A stretch of DNA of 5,149 nucleotides. Source: Alistipes sp. (GTDB taxonomy: Bacteria > Bacteroidota > Bacteroidia > Bacteroidales > Rikenellaceae). A model generated the notes under the pieces. That model worked only from the letters and a program-made list of their open reading frames with translations. It was not told the DNA's origin and searched no databases. The stretch is from contig JAFOZN010000257.1 of the NCBI GenBank assembly GCA_017391185.1, positions 1 to 5,149 on the forward strand, read 5' to 3'. Both the position numbers and the translations under genes were made by a program. Positions 1-5,128 of the stretch are shown here, piece after piece. Every line of letters begins with the position of its first letter. Positions within the stretch are counted from its first letter, which is position 1.

Positions 1-230
1 ATTTGGAATTTGAGATGGAACTCAACGGAGAGATCCGTCAGCGAGGTCTGACGCGCGAGATGCTCTTTACGGTGGATCAGATTATTAGCCACGTCTCGAA
101 ATATATGACTCTGAAGATCGGCGATCTTATCTATACAGGTACTCCTGTGGGAGTAGGAGCGGTCAATCGTGGCGACAATATCAAGGCTCGTCTGGGTGGC
201 AGGACTTTGTTGGATTTTGATGTGAGATAA
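1..230 (+). CDS. Fumarylacetoacetate hydrolase (FAH) family protein, C-terminal part only
   Basis: About 75 codons of a gene whose 5' end lies before the window; the reading frame is open from base 3 and stops with TAA at 228-230. The visible part carries the FAH-family C-terminal signature: LNGEIRQRGLT, then an M.F....II.HVS segment, then LKIGDLIYTGTPVGVG, followed by the usual GD.I.A.L strand near the end. FAH-fold enzymes are metal-dependent hydrolases, isomerases or decarboxylases acting on acylpyruvates and related oxo-acids in the cytoplasm. The metal-binding acidic residues are expected further upstream and cannot be checked here, so the substrate is unknown. The short end after GTPVGVG fits the small YcgM/acylpyruvase-like members of roughly 200 residues. 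The stop lies three bases before the maf start, so the two are probably co-transcribed. The TTG at base 3 should not be taken as a start codon. Confidence 0.88.
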   Translation, partial: LEFEMELNGEIRQRGLTREMLFTVDQIISHVSKYMTLKIGDLIYTGTPVGVGAVNRGDNIKARLGGRTLLDFDVR

Positions 231-233
231 GAT

Positions 234-824
234 ATGTTGCTGCACGAAAAACTAAAGAATTGGAAGCTGATTCTGGCTTCGCAGTCGCCACGCCGCCGAC
301 AATTATTGCAGGATGCGGGGCTGGAGTTTCAACTCGCGCCACGCTTCGAGTGCGAGGAGGCATTTCCCGACACTATGCCCGCAGAGCAGGTTGCCGAGTA
401 TCTCTCGCACCTAAAGAGCGAGGCATATCCTTATGAACTTGGAGAAAAAGATGTGTTGCTCACGGCCGATACGGTGGTGGTAGCTTCGGGGCGCGTATTG
501 GGTAAGCCTGCGAATCGCGAAGATGCAATCGAGATGATTGGTCTGCTTTCGGGCAGAGAACACGAGGTTATTACGGGCGTTACGCTGCGCAAGAGGCAGG
601 CTACGATGAGTTTTTCGGCCTTATCGAAGGTGCGATTTCGTGAACTTAGAGCCGAGGAGATAGAGTATTATGTCGATACCTATTCGCCCATGGATAAGGC
701 GGGGGCATACGGCATACAGGAGTGGATCGGCTATGTGGGTATAGAGTCTATCGAAGGCTCGTTCTACAATGTGATGGGCCTACCTGTGCAAAGGCTCTAT
801 TGCGAATTGGAGAAGTTCGTATAA
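234..824 (+). CDS. maf: Maf family nucleoside triphosphate pyrophosphatase (YhdE-type, dTTP/UTP)
   Basis: A 196-residue protein, the normal length for Maf. Maf proteins hydrolyse canonical and modified nucleoside triphosphates to the monophosphate and pyrophosphate and have been linked to septum formation. The motifs appear in the family order: phosphate-binding SQSPRRRQLL (residues 16-25), ADTVV with the catalytic Asp79 (78-82), GKP (90-92), SGREHEVITGV (106-116), DKAGAYGIQ (154-162) and GSFYNVMGLP (175-184). The double Arg after SP and the GIQ motif are typical of the YhdE subgroup (dTTP/UTP/pseudo-UTP) and argue against the YceF subgroup (m7GTP); the substrate is inferred from these motifs. 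The ATG at 234 sits three bases after the upstream stop and places SQSPRR at the usual distance from the N-terminus. No Shine-Dalgarno motif is seen, which is normal for Bacteroidota. It probably shares a transcript with the FAH gene. Confidence 0.95.
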   Translation: MLLHEKLKNWKLILASQSPRRRQLLQDAGLEFQLAPRFECEEAFPDTMPAEQVAEYLSHLKSEAYPYELGEKDVLLTADTVVVASGRVLGKPANREDAIEMIGLLSGREHEVITGVTLRKRQATMSFSALSKVRFRELRAEEIEYYVDTYSPMDKAGAYGIQEWIGYVGIESIEGSFYNVMGLPVQRLYCELEKFV

Positions 825-836
825 AATCTTTCAAGC

Positions 837-880
837 CACGTCATTTTGCCAAAGCAGCAAGGCTGAGGCGGAATGACGTG
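837..880. repeat. REP-like imperfect palindrome (14-bp stem) after maf
   Basis: The left arm 837-850 (CACGTCATTTTGCC) pairs along its whole length with the right arm 867-880 (GGCGGAATGACGTG), with only two G-U wobbles, around a 16-base loop. The outer nine bases, CACGTCATT/AATGACGTG, are a perfect inverted repeat. It begins 12 bases after the maf stop. There is no clean T-run after the stem, only ATTTATTTATTT, so it may be a weak terminator or RNA 3' stabiliser, or a dispersed REP-type element. The sequence shows the palindrome; the role is inferred. Confidence 0.7.
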
Positions 881-889
881 ATTTATTTA

Positions 890-966
890 TTTCCTCTCAC
901 CTCTCTCATCTTTCCTCTTTCATCTTTCATCTCTCATCTTTCCTCTCTCATCTCTTATCTTTTCTC
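890..966 (+). repeat. Heptamer tandem repeat, 11 units, consensus TYTCATC
   Basis: Eleven consecutive 7-base units fill 77 bases without a gap. In order they are TTTCCTC, TCACCTC, TCTCATC, TTTCCTC, TTTCATC, TTTCATC, TCTCATC, TTTCCTC, TCTCATC, TCTTATC and TTTTCTC. The plus strand contains no G from 881 to 968, so the minus strand is almost pure purine there. The array ends nine bases before the proposed -33 element of the murA promoter. It can be read as codons in one frame, but no real gene extends through it. Confidence 0.85.
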
Positions 967-975
967 TCGTTCGAT

Positions 976-1006
976 TTTGAAGGTTCAACAGAAATCGTTA
1001 TCTTTG
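976..1006 (+). promoter_or_regulatory. Bacteroides-type promoter of murA
   Basis: A TTTG element at 976-979 (-33) is followed after 19 bases by TATCTTTG at 999-1006, an exact match to the Bacteroidota -7 consensus TAnnTTTG at the preferred spacing. Transcription would start near 1011-1013, leaving a leader of only about ten bases before the murA ATG at 1023. This separates murA from the FAH-maf unit. It is the best-formed promoter in the window, but it is predicted from sequence only. Confidence 0.7.
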
Positions 1007-1022
1007 ATAAAAATTTCTTGAT

Positions 1023-2333
1023 ATGGCAATTTTCAAAGTAGAGGGAGGTCATCGACTTCATGGTAGTGTTACGCCACAAGGCGCAAAGAATGAGGCTCTT
1101 CAGATTTTATGTGCTACGTTGCTCACGCCCGAAAGAGTAGTGGTGAACAATGTGCCACAGATCCTCGACATTCTGCAACTCATAGAGTTGCTGGAGAAGA
1201 TGGGCGTAAAGGTCGAGCGACTCGCTCCCGACAGCTATGCATTTACAGCTAAAGATATAGATCTGGATTATCTGCGTACGGATGATTATTTGACGCGTTG
1301 CCGCCGTCTGCGTGGCTCGGTGATGATGATTGGTCCTCTGCTTGCGCGTTTTGGTGTGGGTTATATGCCCAAGCCCGGAGGCGACAAGATCGGTCGCAGA
1401 CGTCTGGATACTCACTTTTTGGGATTCCAGAAGTTGGGTGCTGAGTTCAATTTCGACAAGGCAGAGGAGTTCTTCTCGGTGGAGGCCAAGCGTCTGAAGG
1501 GTTGTTATATGCTCTTGGATGAGGCCTCGGTGACGGGTACTGCCAATATAGTGATGGCGGCAGTCTTGGCTGAGGGTACAACCACCATCTACAACGCCGC
1601 TTGCGAGCCATACCTGCAACAGCTCTGCAAGATGCTCAACCGCATGGGTGCCAAAATTTCGGGCATCGCATCCAATCTCTTGACCATCGAAGGTGTGAAG
1701 GAGTTGGGCGGTACGGAGCACACTATGCTTCCCGATATGATCGAGGTGGGTAGCTTTATCGGTATGGCGGCGATGACTCAGTCGGAGCTAACGATCAAGA
1801 ATGTATCATACGAAAACTTAGGCATCATCCCTGCTCAGTTTCGCCGTTTGGGTATCGATTTTGAGCAGCGTGGTGATGATATATATATCCCTCAGCAGGA
1901 TCACTACCGCATCGAGAGCTTCATCGATGGCTCTATCATGACCATTGCCGATGCGCCATGGCCCGGACTTACGCCCGACCTATTGTCTATCTTCTTGGTG
2001 GTGGCAACTCAAGCCAAAGGTACAGTACTGATTCACCAAAAGATGTTCGAGAGCCGACTCTTCTTTGTGGATAAGCTCATCGACATGGGGGCTCAGATTA
2101 TCCTTTGTGACCCACACCGTGCTACGGTTATCGGCCATGACCACATGCACCGCCTGCGTGCTGCCAAGATGACTTCGCCTGATATTCGTGCGGGCGTGGC
2201 TCTGCTTATCGCAGCGATGAGTGCCGAGGGTACGAGCGTGATACAAAATATCGAGCAGATCGATAGAGGTTATCGTGATATTGATGGTCGTTTGAATGCT
2301 TTGGGAGCCAAGATTACCCGTTTGGAGGAGTAA
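1023..2333 (+). CDS. murA: UDP-N-acetylglucosamine 1-carboxyvinyltransferase (MurA), Asp at the catalytic Cys position
   Basis: A 436-residue cytoplasmic EPSP-synthase-fold enzyme that transfers enolpyruvate from PEP to UDP-GlcNAc, the committed step of peptidoglycan synthesis. Visible family features are VTPQGAKNEALQIL with the PEP-binding Lys22 and Asn23, LRGSVMMIGPLLARFG (96-111), the catalytic loop PGGDKIGRRRLDTH (118-131), LLDEASVTGTAN (164-175), LPDMIEVGSF (236-245), TPDLLS with Asp319 as likely catalytic base (317-322), FESRLFFVDKL (342-352), SPDIRAG with Arg389 (385-391) and the terminal IDRGY (413-417). In E. coli MurA the loop reads PGGCTIGARPVDLH; here the Cys115 equivalent is Asp121 (codon GAC, 1383-1385). 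Fosfomycin alkylates that Cys, so intrinsic resistance is expected, as in mycobacterial and chlamydial MurA with the same change. The length is about 17 residues over the E. coli form. The ATG at 1023 gives the standard N-terminus beginning with a basic-hydrophobic strand and EGGHRLHG. Confidence 0.97.
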   Translation: MAIFKVEGGHRLHGSVTPQGAKNEALQILCATLLTPERVVVNNVPQILDILQLIELLEKMGVKVERLAPDSYAFTAKDIDLDYLRTDDYLTRCRRLRGSVMMIGPLLARFGVGYMPKPGGDKIGRRRLDTHFLGFQKLGAEFNFDKAEEFFSVEAKRLKGCYMLLDEASVTGTANIVMAAVLAEGTTTIYNAACEPYLQQLCKMLNRMGAKISGIASNLLTIEGVKELGGTEHTMLPDMIEVGSFIGMAAMTQSELTIKNVSYENLGIIPAQFRRLGIDFEQRGDDIYIPQQDHYRIESFIDGSIMTIADAPWPGLTPDLLSIFLVVATQAKGTVLIHQKMFESRLFFVDKLIDMGAQIILCDPHRATVIGHDHMHRLRAAKMTSPDIRAGVALLIAAMSAEGTSVIQNIEQIDRGYRDIDGRLNALGAKITRLEE

Positions 2334-2355
2334 AATTTCACTTTCCGTAAATTTG
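2321..2355 (+). promoter_or_regulatory. Possible promoter of tdk
   Basis: TAAATTTG at 2348-2355 matches the Bacteroidota -7 consensus TAnnTTTG. The nearest upstream TTTG, at 2321-2324 inside the last codons of murA, is 23 bases away, slightly wider than the usual 19-21. A start near 2361 would give a leader of about 30 bases. The alternative is simple read-through from murA, whose stop is only 59 bases from the tdk start with no terminator between them. Confidence 0.4.
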
Positions 2356-2392
2356 CAAAAGCTAATTATCGAGCATAAGCCAATTAATAAAG

Positions 2393-2968
2393 ATGTTTTT
2401 AGAGAATCATAAACACAGAGGTTGGATAGAGGTTATCTGCGGGTCGATGTTTTCGGGTAAGACCGAGGAGTTGATTCGCCGCCTAAGACGCGCCGAATTT
2501 GCCAACCTCAAGGTAGAGATATTTAAACCCGTAATAGATACCCGCTACTCGGCTGAGGATGTGGTTTCGCATGAGGGACATACGATACGTTGTACGCCTG
2601 TCGAGTCGCCACAAAACATCCCGCTTCTTACGGGCGGAGTGGATGTAGTGGGAATAGATGAGGCACAATTCTTCGACCATAGCATCGTAGATGTATGCCG
2701 TATGTTGGCAGATTCGGGCATCAGGGTGGTGGTCGCAGGTCTTGATATGGATTATATGGGTAAGCCATTTGGCCCCATGCCCAACTTGATGGCTACGGCA
2801 GAGCATGTGACCAAGGTCCACGCTATATGCGTGCGTTGCGGGTCGCCAGCACAACACTCCCACCGTCTGAGCGATAACGATAAGCTCGTGATGTTGGGTG
2901 AGAAACAGGCCTACGAGCCGCTGTGTCGTCATTGCTTCAATGCCGCCATGAAGGAGGAGAATAGATAA
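2393..2968 (+). CDS. tdk: Thymidine kinase, type II (zinc-binding)
   Basis: A 191-residue cytoplasmic enzyme that phosphorylates thymidine (and deoxyuridine) with ATP to feed dTMP salvage. Its length is typical of bacterial type II TK. In order the sequence shows the P-loop GSMFSGKT (17-24) with Lys23, DEAQFF (89-94) with Glu90 as the probable catalytic base, the [12 protein letters not shown] substrate/Mg region (116-127), and two Cys pairs, C146-C149 (CVRC) and C178-C181 (CRHC), that form the structural zinc site. The final lasso/thymidine-binding part lies between the Cys pairs, with Tyr174 near its end. No key residue is missing. The ATG at 2393 follows an A-rich stretch (AATAAAG) and gives an N-terminus that leaves about 16 residues before the P-loop, as usual. 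It follows murA by 59 bases on the same strand. Confidence 0.96.
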   Translation: MFLENHKHRGWIEVICGSMFSGKTEELIRRLRRAEFANLKVEIFKPVIDTRYSAEDVVSHEGHTIRCTPVESPQNIPLLTGGVDVVGIDEAQFFDHSIVDVCRMLADSGIRVVVAGLDMDYMGKPFGPMPNLMATAEHVTKVHAICVRCGSPAQHSHRLSDNDKLVMLGEKQAYEPLCRHCFNAAMKEENR

Positions 2969-2976
2969 AAGGCATC

Positions 2977-3004
2977 ACGAATCATGAATCATGAATTTTG
3001 AATT
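2977..3004 (+). repeat. Heptamer tandem repeat, 4 units, ATGAATC/T
   Basis: Four adjacent 7-base units occur between tdk and the ybjQ-like gene: ACGAATC, ATGAATC, ATGAATT and TTGAATT. The unit length is the same as that of the longer array upstream of murA. The minus strand of that array reads ATGAAAG or ATGAGAG when rotated, sharing the ATGA core in opposite orientation. The array occupies over half of the 51-base spacer. Confidence 0.65.
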
Positions 3005-3019
3005 AAACTTGCAACTATT

Positions 3020-3343
3020 ATGATTATTACTACAACGCCCACGATAGAGGGTCGCCAGATCGAGAGTTATATCGGTCTTAGTTCGGCAAACGTAGTTGTC
3101 GGCACAAATGTATTTTCTGACTTTTTTGCTTCGATCACCGATGTGCTTGGAGGTCGCTCCTCTTCGTACCAAAACAAATTGGACAAAACCTATAAGACAG
3201 CCATCGAGGAGATCGAACTCAAGGCAAGTCGTATGGGAGCAGATGCAGTGGTGGGGCTGAAGATAGACTTCAACGAGATTTCGAGCAAGGACAAAGCTAT
3301 GTTTATGGTCTCGGCAGTCGGCACAGCCGTAAAACTCAGATAA
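3020..3343 (+). CDS. YbjQ/UPF0145 family protein, function unknown
   Basis: A 107-residue protein matching the small YbjQ (UPF0145) family throughout: MIITTTPTIEGRQIESYIGL at the N-terminus, GTNVFSDFFASITDVLGGRSSSY (28-50), then a helical part with AIEEIELKASRMGADAVVGLKIDF (61-84) and the closing MFMVSAVGTAVKL. Family structures are small alpha/beta proteins that assemble as pentamers; the biochemical role is not known. Databases sometimes call it a putative heavy-metal-binding protein, but this copy contains no Cys and no His, so the sequence gives no support for metal binding. There is no signal peptide or membrane segment, so it is probably cytoplasmic. The ATG at 3020 matches the usual family N-terminus. 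It lies 51 bases after tdk and may be co-transcribed with it; a TAAACTTG at 3004-3011 is one base off a -7 box. Confidence 0.92.
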   Translation: MIITTTPTIEGRQIESYIGLSSANVVVGTNVFSDFFASITDVLGGRSSSYQNKLDKTYKTAIEEIELKASRMGADAVVGLKIDFNEISSKDKAMFMVSAVGTAVKLR

Positions 3344-3350
3344 GGAGTAA

Positions 3351-3392
3351 GCCCGCTGAGGAAAAGTTTTTGCCCGCCAGAGGTATATTTTT
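3351..3392 (+). repeat. Imperfect 21-bp tandem direct repeat before purF
   Basis: Two adjacent 21-base units, 3351-3371 and 3372-3392, both begin GCCCGC and end TTTTT; with one gap the GAGG in the middle also aligns. The bases between are diverged. The second unit runs into the proposed purF promoter. Neither unit folds into a clear terminator because no GCGGGC complement is present. A short CTCAG (3335-3339)/CTGAG (3356-3360) inverted repeat spans the end of the previous gene and unit one and is followed by GAAAAGTTTTT, so weak termination is possible. Confidence 0.5.
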
Positions 3393-3412
3393 GACTAATT
3401 TTATTACCTTTG
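3386..3412 (+). promoter_or_regulatory. Probable promoter of the purF homologue
   Basis: TACCTTTG at 3405-3412 is an exact match to the Bacteroidota -7 box. A second overlapping candidate, TATTTTTG, is at 3386-3393. No TTTG stands at the expected 19-21 bases upstream of the main box; the TTTG at 3390-3393 is only 11 bases away. The promoter may therefore have a weak -33 element and need help from a regulator. A start near 3418 would leave an untranslated leader of about 80 bases, much longer than that of murA. I recognise no purine riboswitch in this leader. Confidence 0.5.
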
Positions 3413-3498
3413 TGGCTGTCGCTACGCCATTTTAGCTATGGGCAAAGAGGCGCAGAAGATGGAATAAAGATTCCCAAACAATAAAATACAACCTTTAT

Positions 3499-4920
3499 AT
3501 GTCAGGTTTTTTCGGTTGCGTATCACGCAATGAATGTGTAAACGAGGTCTTTTACGGTACAGATTACCACTCTCACTTGGGCACCAAGCGAGCAGGTATG
3601 GCTTTCGTTAAGGATGGTCGATTCATCCGTTCGATCCACTCTTTGGAGGATGGATATTTCCGTAACAAGTTTGAGAGCGAGTTGCCTAAATTCGATGAGG
3701 CTTCGATGGGTATCGGTGTGATTTCGGATTGCGAGTCACAGCCTATCACCATCACTTCTCACGTAGGTCGCTATGCTGTGGCTACTGTTGCCCGCATAGA
3801 CAATATCGAGGAGCTCACCAAAGAGCTTTTGGATGAGCGTCACCACTTCGCCGAGCTCTCAGATTCGAGAATCAACGCTACGGAGTTGGTAGCAATCCTT
3901 ATCGGCTTGGGTAAGTCTATCAAAGATGGTATCGAGATTGTTCACCGCAAGATCAAGGGCTCATGCTCGATGCTTATCTTGACCGACCACGCTATATATG
4001 CCGCACGCGATCAGTTTGGTCGTACTCCGATTATCATCGGTAAGAACGACAAGGGCTATGTCTGCGCCAGCGAGAGTTCGAGCTTCGATAATTTGGGTTA
4101 CGACTATGTGAGGGATTTGGGCCCAGGCGAGGTTGTACAGATCACGGCTGACGGTGTACGCCAGATCACACCTCCACAGAAGCGTATGCAGATGTGTTCA
4201 TTCTTGTGGGTATATTATGGCTATCCATCGGCTTGGTATGAGGGTATCAATGTGGAGGATTGTCGTTACCGCTGTGGTGCTGCGATGGCTAAGCGTGACG
4301 AGGGCTTGGAGCCTGACTTTGCGGCTGGTATCCCAGATTCGGGCGTTGGTCATGCCATCGGTTATTCTAACGAGATGGGAATCCCATACAAGCGTCCTTT
4401 TGTGAAATATACACCTACATGGCCACGTAGCTTCATGCCTCAGAATCAGAAGATGCGCGACTTGGTGGCCAAGATGAAGCTCTTGCCAAACAGCAAGTTC
4501 ACTAAGGATCAGAAGATTGTATTTATGGATGATAGTATCGTGCGCGGTACTCAGCTCAAGGATAATGTGGTCAAGCTCTTGGATTCAGGCGTCAAGGAGG
4601 TACACATGCGTATTGCTTGTCCACCGCTGATTTTCCCTTGTAGATTCCTCAACTTCTCGACTTCGCGTAGCACGTTCGATCTCTATGCTCGCCGCGTGAT
4701 CCGCGATATGGAGGGTACGGAGAATCTTTCGGATGCAGTATATGAGGAGTATGCAAATCCTGATAGTCCAAAGCACAAGGAGATGGTTGATTTGATGTGT
4801 AAGCATCTCCAGCTCACATCGCTCAAGTTCCAGCGTTTGGATGATTTGGTGGAGGCAATCGGTCTGCCTAAGGAGTGCTTGTGTACCCACTGTTGGGACA
4901 ACAGCAGCTACGATGAGTAG
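3499..4920 (+). CDS. purF: Amidophosphoribosyltransferase homologue with degenerate glutaminase domain
   Basis: A 473-residue homologue of PurF, which makes 5-phosphoribosylamine from PRPP and glutamine as the first step of purine synthesis. Residues 1 to about 230 align with the Ntn glutaminase domain, about 231-473 with the phosphoribosyltransferase domain. The PRPP loop is intact (VFMDDSIVRGTQ, 341-352), as are GIPDSGVGHAIGY (277-289) and PSFMPQ-like loop residues around 309-318 (PRSFMPQNQK). Cys233, Cys381, Cys462 and Cys465 fall where the Bacillus-type enzyme has its 4Fe-4S ligands. The glutaminase site is not intact: the N-terminal nucleophile Cys is Ser2 (MSGFFG), HRGQ is HLGT, GHxRY is GVISD (73-77), and the oxyanion-hole HNGN is TVAR (96-99). 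Ammonia-dependent or partner-dependent action, or another role, is therefore possible. I recall similar MGGFFG/MSGFFG proteins in Bacteroidales and Clostridia annotated as PurF. The ATG at 3499 gives the family N-terminus; a strong terminator follows. Confidence 0.9.
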   Translation: MSGFFGCVSRNECVNEVFYGTDYHSHLGTKRAGMAFVKDGRFIRSIHSLEDGYFRNKFESELPKFDEASMGIGVISDCESQPITITSHVGRYAVATVARIDNIEELTKELLDERHHFAELSDSRINATELVAILIGLGKSIKDGIEIVHRKIKGSCSMLILTDHAIYAARDQFGRTPIIIGKNDKGYVCASESSSFDNLGYDYVRDLGPGEVVQITADGVRQITPPQKRMQMCSFLWVYYGYPSAWYEGINVEDCRYRCGAAMAKRDEGLEPDFAAGIPDSGVGHAIGYSNEMGIPYKRPFVKYTPTWPRSFMPQNQKMRDLVAKMKLLPNSKFTKDQKIVFMDDSIVRGTQLKDNVVKLLDSGVKEVHMRIACPPLIFPCRFLNFSTSRSTFDLYARRVIRDMEGTENLSDAVYEEYANPDSPKHKEMVDLMCKHLQLTSLKFQRLDDLVEAIGLPKECLCTHCWDNSSYDE

Positions 4921-4944
4921 CCAGAAGAGGATAGATTTTAGAAT

Positions 4945-4988
4945 AAAAGGGCTGTTCAACAGATTTGTTGGACAGCTCTTTTGTTTTT
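4945..4988 (+). terminator. Strong intrinsic terminator after purF
   Basis: A 17-bp stem is formed by 4945-4961 (AAAAGGGCTGTTCAACA) and 4966-4982 (TGTTGGACAGCTCTTTT), fully paired with two G-U wobbles, around the four-base loop GATT. It is followed by GTTTTT. The A-run at the left foot also makes it able to act on the opposite strand. It lies 24 bases after the purF stop and closes that transcription unit. Confidence 0.93.
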
Positions 4989-5061
4989 CAGATACTTATG
5001 AGTTGGTAAAAAAGGTTGAAGTCACCCCTATTTTTAAGAATTTACAGAAAAATTAGCCCAC

Positions 5062-5098
5062 GTTAACATTAGTTAACACTTGTTAACACTCCGTTAAA
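5062..5098 (+). promoter_or_regulatory. Array of four GTTAAC-like boxes, helically phased
   Basis: GTTAAC occurs at 5062-5067, 5072-5077 and 5082-5087, exactly 10 bases apart, followed by GTTAAA at 5093-5098, 11 bases on. Read as TTAACA, the layout resembles the tandem boxes of about 11 bases bound by OmpR/PhoB-family response regulators (for example Bacillus PhoP). The last box ends 22 bases before a -7 element, that is, over the -33 region, which fits an activator. The regulator is inferred; only the repeats are seen. Confidence 0.65.
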
Positions 5099-5120
5099 CC
5101 TTTTTTCTTGATTTACACCT

Positions 5121-5128
5121 TATCTTTG
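5121..5128 (+). promoter_or_regulatory. -7 box of a promoter for a gene beyond the window
   Basis: TATCTTTG is an exact match to TAnnTTTG. No TTTG is present 19-21 bases upstream; that position is taken by the end of the GTTAAC array and CCTTTTTTCTTG. Transcription would start near 5134, and no start codon of a convincing gene is visible before the window ends. The 72 bases between the purF terminator and the array (4989-5061) are AT-rich and show nothing recognisable. Confidence 0.55.

Noticed and set aside
3..5. TTG at base 3 as a start codon for the first gene
   Set aside because: The conserved FAH domain clearly continues upstream of the window, so this is an internal Leu codon.
722..1021. 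Open frame of 99 codons running from inside maf through the heptamer repeat
   Set aside because: It starts within maf in another frame and remains open mainly because the G-free heptamer repeat contains no stop codon in this frame. The repeat part is low-complexity Ser/Leu/Ile and matches no family.
1107..1721. 204-codon minus-strand frame opposite murA
   Set aside because: Lies wholly within murA, whose family motifs cover both ends; the predicted protein is rich in His/Thr/Gln as expected of an antisense shadow and has no recognisable domain.
2483..2932. 149-codon minus-strand frame opposite tdk
   Set aside because: Antisense shadow of a gene with all its catalytic and zinc residues intact; no domain recognised.
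3413..3498. Purine (guanine/adenine or PRPP) riboswitch before purF
   Set aside because: The leader is too short and lacks the conserved junction sequences and paired stems of known purine-related riboswitches.
4585..4959. 124-codon minus-strand frame at the end of purF
   Set aside because: It is antisense to conserved PurF C-terminal sequence and reaches into the terminator hairpin; the hydrophobic start (LFWLLIVAAVV) is a by-product of the antisense codons.
4841..5056. 71-codon plus-strand frame overlapping the purF end and the terminator
   Set aside because: It reads through the terminator hairpin in a different frame from purF and has no family resemblance.
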